Below, in pieces: positions 50,386-57,388 of a stretch of DNA of 64,000 bases; position 1 is the stretch's first letter, and the number at the start of each line of letters is the position of its first letter. The notes under the pieces were generated by a model. It made no database searches. It saw only the letters and a program-made list of their open reading frames with translations, and was not told the origin of the DNA. Source of the DNA: Nocardioides sp. TF02-7 (GTDB lineage: Bacteria > Actinomycetota > Actinomycetes > Propionibacteriales > Nocardioidaceae); assembly GCF_022437945.1 (NCBI RefSeq), contig NZ_CP092535.1, positions 3,844,001 to 3,908,000 on the forward strand, given 5' to 3'. The position numbers were made by a program, and so were the translations under genes.

Positions 50386-51218
50386 TCAGTGGCCGACAAG
50401 GTCTACGTGCGCGGGCCACGGGTTCGGTTCGCAGCCCTCTAGCCCTTTGGTCTGTTGCAGCATGACCGGCGCCAATTCTCCGGATCCGGGGCAGCCGACG
50501 TGGGCGTAGCCGAGCGCGTGGCCGGTCTCGTGGTTGACGACGTAGCGCCGATACCCTTCCAAATCGCCGGGGGTAGCTCTCCGCGCCGAACTGCCACCTC
50601 CAGGCGTTGATGACCACGTTGTCGCCGTTGCGGCAAGAGAGCCGGCCGCCGGTGTCGAGCGGGGCGCACAGCTCGTCCACAGTCTCCGGGGTTGCGACGA
50701 CGATGCGCAGGTCGGCGTGGCCGTCGACGCGGACGAGCTGATGGCGGGTTGCCCAGCCCCGCTGGTCGGTCAATGTCTCTTCGACGAACTGCGCGACCTG
50801 CGACGCCGGGAAGGGCAGTCCGTCCTCGACCTCGACCCGGTAGGTGGTGGCTCCCTCGGTGGAGATGGCTGGCGCGGCCGCGACCTGGAAGGTGCCCGGG
50901 CCCTGTTCGGGAACTCGTGGGGCCGGGGGAGTGCGCTTGGGGGGTGCCGGGCTACGGTCTCGGCCCACCGCTACCTCCCCGACCGGCTGCCCGCTAGCCT
51001 GCGGCGGGGGAAGGTGCCGCCAAGTTGGACGGCGGTGAGACAGCAGTATCTCGATCGGCGTCGTCGAGCTCAGGGACGTCTTGCGCGATGAGCAGCGCGG
51101 GCACCGCGACCACGGAGAATGTCAGCAGCACCGCCAGCCCGGCGAGCCAGGCCGGGGGCCGTCGCCTGGGTGCGCGATGGGCGCCGTTGTGACGCGGCGT
51201 TGCTCTGTGCTTGCTCAT
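50386..51218 (-). CDS. DUF3152 membrane-anchored protein with a metalloprotease-like motif (two frame breaks)
   Basis: About 276 residues from ATG 51218. A basic lead is followed by one membrane helix (AWLAGLAVLLTFSVVAVPALLIA), a Pro-rich linker, and the DUF3152 domain with YRVEVEDGLPF, LRIVVATPETVDELC and RYVVNHETGHALGYAHVGCPG. HETGHxLGxxH is the zinc-ligand pattern of metzincin-like peptidases. Breaks are one C too many near 51,005 (restored PSPPQASGQPVGEVAV) and near 50,568 (SYPGDLEGYRRYVVN). Activity is unproven. Located between the copper lipoprotein and repeat copy A. Confidence 0.78.
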
Positions 51219-51233
51219 CGTTGTCGCCCCGGA

Positions 51234-52071
51234 TCAGAGAACTCGGGTCCAGGTCGCACCGGCATCGGTGGACCGGAAGACGGTGGTCTCGGTAGCGGCA
51301 TACCAACCCTGCTCGCTGATCGTGAAGGCGGCCGGCTGCCCATCGATCGAGCCGACATCCTTCCAGGTTTGTCCGTCATCGGAGCTGATGCGGACAGTCC
51401 CGTCCGGAGCGATCCCGGCCAGGGTGCCGTCGGGTGCGGTGTCGAGGTAGATGGCGGTCGGGCCGCCGAGCTTGCGCGTCTCGCCGGTCCCGGGATTGAT
51501 GGTGACGAGCTGTGCCTGGTCTGTGGTCGCGATCAGCTGGTCCCGGGCTTGCGTGGCTGCGACGCTGAGCAGTGGCGCTGTCACCACCTCTTCGAAGGTT
51601 GCTCGGTCCTCGGTGCGCAGCAGGCGACCGGAGGTGGCGTCGTAGGCGTAGAGCACGTCGCCGGCAGGCTCGAGGATATGGAAGTCCGCCTCGCCCTGGA
51701 GGGCGAGCGGCTTCCACGTCTGGCCGGCATCGGTGGACTCGATGAGGCCGAGGTGCGGGGGGCAGGTCCTCGCGGAGGTCGGGGTGGCCGCTACCCAGGA
51801 AGTGGCCCGGTCCCACCACGGTGAAGGCCATGGTGTCCTGATACCGGTCGGCGACCCGGGTGGGCTCTTCGTCGTCCGTGACGTGGAAGAGTCCGAAGTG
51901 GGTGGCGACGTAGAGGGTGTCGTCGGCGGGATCGATGCCGAGCCCGTGGATGTGGCCGACCTCTGTGGCGTCGGGGGAGGGGACCTGGGTCGGGGTTTTG
52001 TTGCTGCACCCGGCCGCCAGAAGGGTCGTGGTGAGCGCGAGGGTCGCGGTGGCGAGGGTGGTTCGGTTCAT
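51234..52071 (-). CDS. Secreted lipoprotein with BNR/sialidase-like propeller (one frame break)
   Basis: About 278 residues from ATG 52071. The lipobox is LLAAGCSNK. The mature part is a beta-propeller: IHGLGIDPADDTLYVATHFGLF, IESTDAGQTWKPLA, VRISSDDGQTWKDVGS and VFRSTDAGATWTRVL are Asp-box (BNR) repeats. This resembles the F510_1955-type glycosylhydrolase-like family that recurs beside DUF305 genes. One C too many near 51,755; restored reading LREDLPPHLGLIEST. Substrate unknown; the neighbours suggest an extracytoplasmic copper-linked role. Confidence 0.75.
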
Positions 52072-52093
52072 GGCGTGGACTCCGGTGTGAGGG

Positions 52094-52131
52094 GTGTCGG
52101 GCAGGCGCGCGCGGGCGCGCCTGCCCGACAC
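52094..52131. terminator. 17-bp perfect hairpin between DUF305 and the BNR lipoprotein
   Basis: GTGTCGGGCAGGCGCGC pairs with GCGCGCCTGCCCGACAC around a 4-base loop, 10 bases past the DUF305 stop. It is likely a terminator or partial attenuator for the DUF305 message. It also lies just upstream of the lipoprotein start. Confidence 0.75.
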
Positions 52132-52141
52132 CGGGACGACG

Positions 52142-52702
52142 TCAGGGCTTGAGCAGTTCCTGCATCGTCTGGATCTCCTCGGTCTGGGCGCTCTCGATCT
52201 GCTTGGCCATTGCGAGGGCGTCGGGGAACTCGCCCTCGGCCTGCTCGGTCTGCGCCATCTCGATCGCGCCCTGGTGGTGCTCGATCATCATGGTGAGGAA
52301 CATCTGGTCGAACGCGGATCCCGAAGAGTCCTCGAGGTCAGCCATCTCCTCCTCGGTCATCATCCCGGCCATGTCGTCGGAGGACATGTCGTGCCCGCCG
52401 TGCTCACCGTCACCGGGTGCCTCTTCGCCCCAGGAGTCCAGCCACCCGGTCATGGTCTCGATCTCGGGGTCCTGGGCCGCCTCGATGTCGGCGGCCAGGT
52501 CCTTGACGTCGGGGCTCTGGGCGCGGGTCTCAGCGAGCTGGGCCATCTCGATGGCCTGCTGGTGGTGGGGGATCATCTGTTGGGCGAAGGTGACGTCGGC
52601 GTCGTTGTGCGCGGCTGCGGAGTCGCTGTCATCTTCGTTGCCGCACCCCGCGAGGGTGAGCAAGGAGGCCGCGACGAGGGCGGCGGTGAGGGTCTTGCGC
52701 AT
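52142..52702 (-). CDS. DUF305 copper-associated lipoprotein
   Basis: 186 intact residues from ATG 52702. The lipobox is LLTLAGCGNE. Two DUF305 units each carry the His pair motif: FAQQMIPHHQQAIEMAQ and FLTMMIEHHQGAIEMAQ. A Met/His/Asp stretch lies between (HGGHDMSSDDMAGMM). DUF305 proteins are ferritin-like four-helix bundles often found in copper-resistance islands; the His and Met residues could bind Cu. It is exported and anchored to the membrane. Confidence 0.88.
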   Translation of the reverse strand: MRKTLTAALVAASLLTLAGCGNEDDSDSAAAHNDADVTFAQQMIPHHQQAIEMAQLAETRAQSPDVKDLAADIEAAQDPEIETMTGWLDSWGEEAPGDGEHGGHDMSSDDMAGMMTEEEMADLEDSSGSAFDQMFLTMMIEHHQGAIEMAQTEQAEGEFPDALAMAKQIESAQTEEIQTMQELLKP

Positions 52703-52784
52703 GGGTGTTTCTCCATCTGTGTGATCGTTGTTTGGGCAGGCGAATGTCCGAGTCACCCGGTGGGTGTCTCGTGGCGAGTGCCTG

Positions 52785-53240
52785 TCAGCAGCGGATCACG
52801 CAGAGTCTGCGCAGGTCGGGCGGGTCACGGTCCCGCCCGATGAACACCGGAAGCGACCATTTCTGGAGCGTGCCCCGAGCAAGGCGGATGCGGCGTCGGC
52901 CCAGCAGCAGTGCGACGCCGAGGAGGATCCCGGCGAGGATCGCCAGGCAGAGCTCGAGGAGCCCGCCGTCTCCGTCGCCGTCCGGGGCTTGGGTCGGGTG
53001 GCCGGACGCCGGCTCGCTCGACTCGTCCATGACGAGGCGCGCGTCGCCGGTATCGGTGGTACCGCCGTGTGCGTGCGTCGCGGCCGTGATGGCGCTCGGG
53101 CCTGGGAGCGGGGCCGCCAGGTGTGCGCCGGTGTGGGAGCCCCAGCCATGCATCGACATGAGCCCGAACAAGGCCACCGCCACGGCGGCGAGCGCAAGGC
53201 GCGCGCCGGGTGCCCGGGTCGCAGCTCGGAGGTCCCGCAT
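52785..53240 (-). CDS. DUF6153-like membrane protein
   Basis: 151 intact residues from ATG 53240. The first helix LALAAVAVALFGLMSMHGWGSHTGAH ends in a His-rich loop, and the second is LLELCLAILAGILLGVALLLGRR. A basic tail ends DLRRLCVIRC. It matches the DUF6153 type that accompanies DUF305 genes in actinobacterial copper loci. His, Met and Cys residues near the membrane may bind Cu. It has its own leaderless promoter. Confidence 0.65.
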   Translation of the reverse strand: MRDLRAATRAPGARLALAAVAVALFGLMSMHGWGSHTGAHLAAPLPGPSAITAATHAHGGTTDTGDARLVMDESSEPASGHPTQAPDGDGDGGLLELCLAILAGILLGVALLLGRRRIRLARGTLQKWSLPVFIGRDRDPPDLRRLCVIRC

Positions 53241-53247
53241 GGTCCTG

Positions 53248-53276
53248 ATCTTAGGCAGCCTGCGATCCGGTGTCGG
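53248..53276 (-). promoter_or_regulatory. Leaderless promoter of the DUF6153-like gene
   Basis: On the minus strand, CCGACA (53276-53271) and TAAGAT (53253-53248) are 17 bp apart. The ATG at 53240 follows 7 bases after the -10, and no ribosome site is present. Confidence 0.55.
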
Positions 53277-53346
53277 CTTGCCCCTCACCAGCCGTCGACG
53301 CGATGCAAGAGCGCTCACGCGGATCCGGTCGACCGCCTGCCACCAC

Positions 53347-53937
53347 TCATCGGGTTGCGCACCGACGCTTCGCTCGCTCGTCGTACTCGGGGACCGGCCG
53401 CGACTCCGCCTCTTCCACTGTCTCGGCGGGACCGTTGCGTTCGATGTCGTCGATCAGCCAGTCCATCTCCAGGATCTCCCGACGCTGTGCCTCGCTGATC
53501 TCCACCGCCAGCCGGCACACCCGAACGTCGCGGAGCTCGGGGCGTTCCGAGCGAGTGATCGCCAGCGAGTGATGCGGGATCATCGACTTCATGTAGCCGG
53601 TGTCCTCAACGGTGACCTGGCTTCGGTCCAGGAACACGCCGGCGCCCAACAACAGCAGGCTGGCCGCGACGATGGCGATGTTGACCTTCGTGTTGGAGTA
53701 CATCTTCCACATCCAGGCGAGCATTACCAGGCCCATGGCGCCGCCCATGGTGAGGGCCATGAAGATGCGGCTTTCGCTGAGCCGGATGTGGCTCCACTCG
53801 TAGGTGCCGACGAACATCGTCGCGTACATCACGACCATGCCCGTCAGGATCATCGCCGCGAACCGCAGGTACATCCGCTTCGTACCGTGCCCCTTCGTGC
53901 TCTCGTGGTGCTGTGTGTCGTCATGCTGGGATTCCAT
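53347..53937 (-). CDS. Membrane-anchored DUF305 protein
   Basis: 196 intact residues. Three helices (YLRFAAMILTGMVVMYATMF, IFMALTMGGAMGLVMLAWMW, VNIAIVAASLLLLGAGVF) precede a single DUF305 domain with YMKSMIPHHSLAITRSERPEL and LAVEISEAQRREILEMDWLI. The N-terminus is His-rich (MESQHDDTQHHESTKGHG). The domain probably faces outward and handles copper with the lipoprotein form. It follows the ArsR gene by 31 bases in the same direction. Confidence 0.85.
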   Translation of the reverse strand: MESQHDDTQHHESTKGHGTKRMYLRFAAMILTGMVVMYATMFVGTYEWSHIRLSESRIFMALTMGGAMGLVMLAWMWKMYSNTKVNIAIVAASLLLLGAGVFLDRSQVTVEDTGYMKSMIPHHSLAITRSERPELRDVRVCRLAVEISEAQRREILEMDWLIDDIERNGPAETVEEAESRPVPEYDERAKRRCATR

Positions 53938-53968
53938 GTCGGGCCTTCCTCGTCGTGCTCGGGGTGTC

Positions 53969-54343
53969 CTAGTCGTCCTGGTCGTCGTCGATGGGTCGGC
54001 GCGACATCTCGATCAGCTGGCGCAGGCAGTGCTCGCGGAGGGGCTCGGGAAAGCCCTCGGCGAGGCGGTAGAAGACCATCCGTCCCTGCCTGCGGGGCGT
54101 GACCAGGCCGGCGGTGCGCAGCACCCGCAGGCCGTAGGAGGCGGCGTCCTCGCTCACGCCCAGGGCCATGGCAAGGTCGCCCACGCAGAGTTCTTCCGCG
54201 ACGTCCAGGGCATAGAGCAGTCGGGCACGCGTAGGGTCCGCCATCAGCGTCAACACGCTGGCGAGCCGGTCTCCCTCCTCTGCGCTGGGGAGACGGTCAC
54301 GGGCCCGCGCGACTCTCTCGGGGTCCACCGGGTGGGGGGTCAT
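53969..54343 (-). CDS. ArsR/SmtB-family repressor of the copper block
   Basis: 124 intact residues. LTLMADPTRARLLYALDVAEELCVGDLA and VSEDAASYGLRVLRTAGLVTPRRQGRMVFYRL form the winged helix. The CadC-type loop ELCVCDL is here ELCVGDL, so the second Cys is lost. The C-terminal helix EPLREHCLRQLIEM keeps His/Glu/Cys candidates for an alpha-5 metal site. It is divergent from the copper store gene, with a strong palindrome between them, and leads a DUF305-containing unit. Confidence 0.82.
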   Translation of the reverse strand: MTPHPVDPERVARARDRLPSAEEGDRLASVLTLMADPTRARLLYALDVAEELCVGDLAMALGVSEDAASYGLRVLRTAGLVTPRRQGRMVFYRLAEGFPEPLREHCLRQLIEMSRRPIDDDQDD

Positions 54344-54442
54344 CCGCCTTGCCCGCGCCGGGCAGCTCCTTGTCTCTCTCGGTCACGCCGACCTCTCGAC
54401 ACGCGATCTTCGCTTGGCCCTTGCCGTACCCGCGAAGCAGCT

Positions 54443-54472
54443 GAGATATCCGTGTGGCTGCACGGATATCTC
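54443..54472. promoter_or_regulatory. 12-6-12 inverted repeat in the arsR-csp gap
   Basis: GAGATATCCGTG, a 6-base spacer and CACGGATATCTC form a perfect inverted repeat. A possible promoter TTGCCG (54421) -N17- AGATAT overlaps its left arm. It sits 97 bp before the csp ATG and 100 bp from the arsR start, so it is the natural operator for the ArsR protein. Confidence 0.65.
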
Positions 54473-54568
54473 TTCCGCCGCGGGGGTACGGCAGTGATAG
54501 CGGTCGCGTTGCCACGATCGACCACACCGGGTGGCCGGGCGCGCCGCGAAGAGCGTGAGGAGCCCGTC

Positions 54569-54973
54569 ATGACACACGCCGAGATGCTCAATGCCTACCC
54601 CAAGGACTTGGGCCACATCGACGAGGACAAGCTCGCCGCATGCATCGAAGCCTGTTTCGAATGCGCCCAGGCCTGCACCGCATGTGCCGACGCCTGCCTC
54701 AGCGAGGACATGGTCGCCGAGCTGACCAAGTGCATCCGCACGAACCTCGATTGCGCCGACATCTGCGAAACGACCGGCAAGACCCTGTCCCGGCACACCG
54801 GCTACGACGCCAACATCACCCGGGCGTTCCTCGAAGCGTGTGCGGCCGCCTGCAAGGCCTGCGGAGATGAATGCGGCCGACACGCCGACATGCATGAGCA
54901 CTGCCGCATCTGCGCCGACGCATGCCGCCGCTGCGAGCAGGCGTGCCGCGACCTGCTTGCTTCACTCGGCTAA
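54569..54973 (+). CDS. csp: Four-helix-bundle copper-binding protein (Csp/DUF326 family)
   Basis: 134 intact residues, with 19 Cys arranged as CxxxC, CxxC and CxxxCxxC along helices: CIEACFECAQACTACADAC, CIRTNLDCADIC, CAAACKACGDEC and CRICADACRRCEQAC. This is the copper-storage protein pattern, in which Cys line the core of a four-helix bundle and bind many Cu(I). It has no Tat or Sec signal, so it is the cytosolic Csp3-like form. The gene is divergent from arsR and immediately precedes a truncated copper ATPase gene. Confidence 0.9.
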   Translation: MTHAEMLNAYPKDLGHIDEDKLAACIEACFECAQACTACADACLSEDMVAELTKCIRTNLDCADICETTGKTLSRHTGYDANITRAFLEACAAACKACGDECGRHADMHEHCRICADACRRCEQACRDLLASLG

Positions 54974-55823
54974 CCACTCCGGGTCGGCAGGCCACTGCTG
55001 GGCCTGAGGGCACTGCTCGAGCTCGGCGCCAAGGAGGTCGCCGTACTGGAGCCAGACGGCGTCACCGAGACCAGGATTCCGGTGGAGAATCTCGCCGTCG
55101 GCGACCTCTTCGTCGTACGCCGGGGCGAGAAGATCGCCACCGACGGAGTGATCGAACGCGGCACCTCGGCGGTGGACGCCTCGATGCTCACCGGGGAATC
55201 GGTACCGGTCGAGGTCAGGCCCGGGGACGCGGTCGTCGGTGCCACCGTCATCGCCGGTGGTCGCCTCGTCGTCCGGGCCACCCGCGTGGGCACCGACACC
55301 CAGCTCGCCCAGATGGCGCGACTCGTGGAGGACGCCCAGAACGGCAAGGCCCAGGTCCAGCGCCTGGCCGACCGGATCTCCGGCATCTTCGTGCCGATCG
55401 TCATCCTGCTCGCCGCGGGCCACCCTCGGGTTCTGGGTGGGCACCGGCAACGGGCTCGCGGCGGCGTTCACCGCGGCTGTCGCGGTCCTGATCATCGCCT
55501 GCCCCTGCGCGCTCGGCCTGGCCACCCCGACCGCCCTCATGGTCGGCACCGGCCGAGGCGCCCAGCTCGGCATCCTCATCAAGGGCCCTGAGGTGCTCGA
55601 GTCCACCCGCCGCGTCGACACCGTCGTGCTGGACAAGACCGGCACCGTCACCACCGGCCAGATGACGCTCCGCGAGGTCATCGCCGCAGAAGGGGGAGGA
55701 CGCGGACGAGGTGCTCCGCTACGCCGGCGCCCTCGAGGACGCCTCCGAGCACCCGATCGCCAAGGCGATCAGCGACGGCGCACGCGACCGGCTCGGCTCA
55801 CGCCCCAGCGTCGTTGCGCGTCA
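54974..55823 (+). pseudogene. copA: Truncated Cu+ P1B-ATPase (copA fragment)
   Basis: Directly after the csp stop, in the same frame, reads LRALLELGAKEVAVLE, the start of a CopA actuator domain. SMLTGESVPVEVRPGD, IACPCALGLATPTALMVGTG (CPC motif, Cu class), VVLDKTGTVTTGQ (phosphorylated Asp) and SEHPIAKAISDGARD follow. About 280 of the 750 or so residues of CopA remain. The N-terminal HMA domain, the first four helices, the ATP-binding end and the last helices are missing. It ends exactly at repeat copy B. Two further breaks, near 55,420 and 55,690, are of the G-run type seen throughout the window. It cannot be a working pump. Confidence 0.88.
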
Positions 55824-56075
55824 TGAGGCGCGCTCCATGCTCCACTGCTCGTGCGCGAGGCCTGTGCCGTGACCCTGGAGTTTGGGATCGTGCTGCATTC
55901 GGCTGCCTCTCGCGGGATTAGCGTCCTAGTTCGCTTGCCTCAATACTATGGTGGATAGTACGCGAGCATCCAGTCGTTCGCCGACACCTTCTCGCGAGCA
56001 CCACGACCCGGCCCACTGCTTGCCACCGGGCCAGAAGGCGCGGTTGTCGCCGGTCCGCTGATCGACCAAAACATG
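55820..56075. repeat. 256-bp direct repeat, copy B
   Basis: Second copy of 49,985-50,242. It contains the start of a DUF2752 ORF (minus strand, MQHDPKLQGHG then stop after about 25 codons) and the TACTAT-N5-ATAGTA palindrome at 55,944-55,960. It abuts the truncated copA. Confidence 0.85.
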
Positions 56076-56568
56076 CTTCGGTGTCCCAGGCAGAGCGCCG
56101 CACCATCACATTGATCAACCTCGGGATTCATCGTCCCTACCGTCGCCACGGTGACGCTGGTCGGCCCCTTCGCCGGCTACGGGATGGCGTGTTCGGAACG
56201 ACCGCGGAAGCGCAGCACGGAACGCCGTGCCAAAACGGGGTACTGGGCACGGAGATGACCGCGCAGGCGGCGCACAGCGCGTGTGTGGCGAACCACATCG
56301 CTCGGGTTCATTGTGGTTGCGCGCTACGAGGGCCCGTTGGACTCGTCGATGTCTCACTCGTTCTACTACTGACTAGGCACACACCCTGATCGGGTGTGCC
56401 CATACGCATGGATCAGCCCAATGCTGTTGGTCCATTTCGGATACGAGGGCGAGGGGGTTTCTCTTCTGCTCGGGACTGCGTGCCGTCGCTTGTGGCCGAC
56501 CCGGCGCGTCACGTCGCCCAGCGATCAATGCGTGAAGCAGGCGACGCGTAGCGTACGGCGCACACCGA
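56076..56568. other. Gene-poor stretch with one terminator-like hairpin
   Basis: No ORF here resembles a known protein on either strand. CACACCC pairs with GGGTGTG (56,380-56,398, 5-base loop) and may terminate the DUF2892 operon, though it lies about 170 bases past that stop. Base composition is less GC-biased than the flanks. It is probably debris of rearrangement beside copy B. Confidence 0.5.
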
Positions 56569-56772
56569 TCAGCCGAACGCGGCTCCCGGACGAACGCCGG
56601 CCCTCCGAAGGATGGTCGCGGCCGGACAAAGGCCGGTGAAGCTGGCCTGGAGTTGGTTGAGGCCGACGAACGCCGCGAGGAGGAGCCACCAGGGGGAGAC
56701 GAGTGTGGCGAGGACGGCGCTGAGCAGGGTCAGGGTGCCGGCGAAAGCCAGGACGATGCGGTCGATGTTCAT
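56569..56772 (-). CDS. DUF2892 / YgaP-type membrane protein
   Basis: 67 intact residues: MNIDRIVLAFAGTLTLLSAVL, then SPWWLLLAAFVGLNQLQASF and TGLCPAATILRRAG. Two helices and the FTGxCP motif define the family, which in E. coli YgaP is the membrane anchor of a rhodanese. It is the last gene of the MMPL operon. A role with sulfane sulfur or metal is inferred only from the family. Confidence 0.85.
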   Translation of the reverse strand: MNIDRIVLAFAGTLTLLSAVLATLVSPWWLLLAAFVGLNQLQASFTGLCPAATILRRAGVRPGAAFG

Positions 56773-56793
56773 CGGGGTTTCCTTCGTGTGGAG

Positions 56794-56964
56794 TCAGCGG
56801 CCGAGGATGCGGCTGAGCCAGCCGCCGTTGGGGTCCTTGGGGTCTGCGGTGTGGCCGGAGCACCACTGGTCGTTCGGGACCTGGGCCTTGACCTGGGCGA
56901 TGTGCTGACCGCAGCCGGCCCAGGTGGTCTTGCCGCAGGCGCGGCACTTCTTGGGGTGGCACAT
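56794..56964 (-). CDS. Short zinc-ribbon protein, 56 residues
   Basis: ATG 56964 starts MCHPKKCRACGKTTWAGCG, with Cys at 2, 7, 10 and 18, then QVKAQVPNDQWCSGH and a Gly/Trp tail GGWLSRILGR. GAGAGGACCC lies upstream. The Cys/His spacing fits a small zinc ribbon. It lies between the AhpD-like gene and DUF2892 with gaps of 24 and 21 bases, so it is part of the operon. No export signal. Function unknown. Confidence 0.7.
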   Translation of the reverse strand: MCHPKKCRACGKTTWAGCGQHIAQVKAQVPNDQWCSGHTADPKDPNGGWLSRILGR

Positions 56965-56988
56965 GGTGGGTCCTCTCGGGATTTCGGT

Positions 56989-57378
56989 TCAGGCGGGGGC
57001 TTCGCCGGCGTCGATGGCGTCGACGAACTCGCAGAAGGCGTCGAAGGCGCGGGCGCCGTGGATGGTGGCGGGGCCGCCGTGCATCAGAAAAGTCACCCCG
57101 ATGGCCTCGGCTGCCTCCTGTGGGGTGGCGCCGGCGCGGGCGGCGGCCTGGCCGTGGGACGCGACGCACCCGTCGCAGCCCTCGACGACGCCGATCGCCA
57201 AGGCGATCAGCTCCTTGGTCTTGCGGTCGAGCGCGCCGTCGGCGAACGCCGCCTTCGACAGCTCGCCGAAACCCTTGTAGACCTCGGGGATCGCTCGCCG
57301 GAGCTCCCCGTGGAGGGGCGCGATCTCGCGCAGGACGGCCTTGCCGTGCGATGAGCCGTGCTCGTTCGTGGAGGTCAT
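56989..57378 (-). CDS. Carboxymuconolactone decarboxylase / AhpD-like protein
   Basis: 129 intact residues. The core KTKELIALAIGVVEGCDGCVASHGQAAARAGATPQEAAE carries the CxxC (CDGC) and nearby His of the AhpD family. These proteins act as thiol peroxidase or disulfide-exchange partners. It starts 10 bases after the MMPL stop. In this operon it may reduce peroxides or persulfides. Confidence 0.88.
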   Translation of the reverse strand: MTSTNEHGSSHGKAVLREIAPLHGELRRAIPEVYKGFGELSKAAFADGALDRKTKELIALAIGVVEGCDGCVASHGQAAARAGATPQEAAEAIGVTFLMHGGPATIHGARAFDAFCEFVDAIDAGEAPA

Positions 57379-57388
57379 GGGGTCCCTT

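Noticed and set aside
50169..50399. Small minus-strand ORF with Cys pairs (about 76 residues, possible TTG start)
   Set aside because: It overlaps repeat copy A, has no good start or ribosome site, and its frame is not kept in copy B.
49985..56075. Insertion sequence ends
   Set aside because: The repeats are direct, contain a gene 5' end and promoter, and no transposase lies between or beside them.
56081..56389. 102-residue plus-strand ORF beside repeat copy B
   Set aside because: Composition and codon use look random, no ribosome site is present and no family resemblance is seen.
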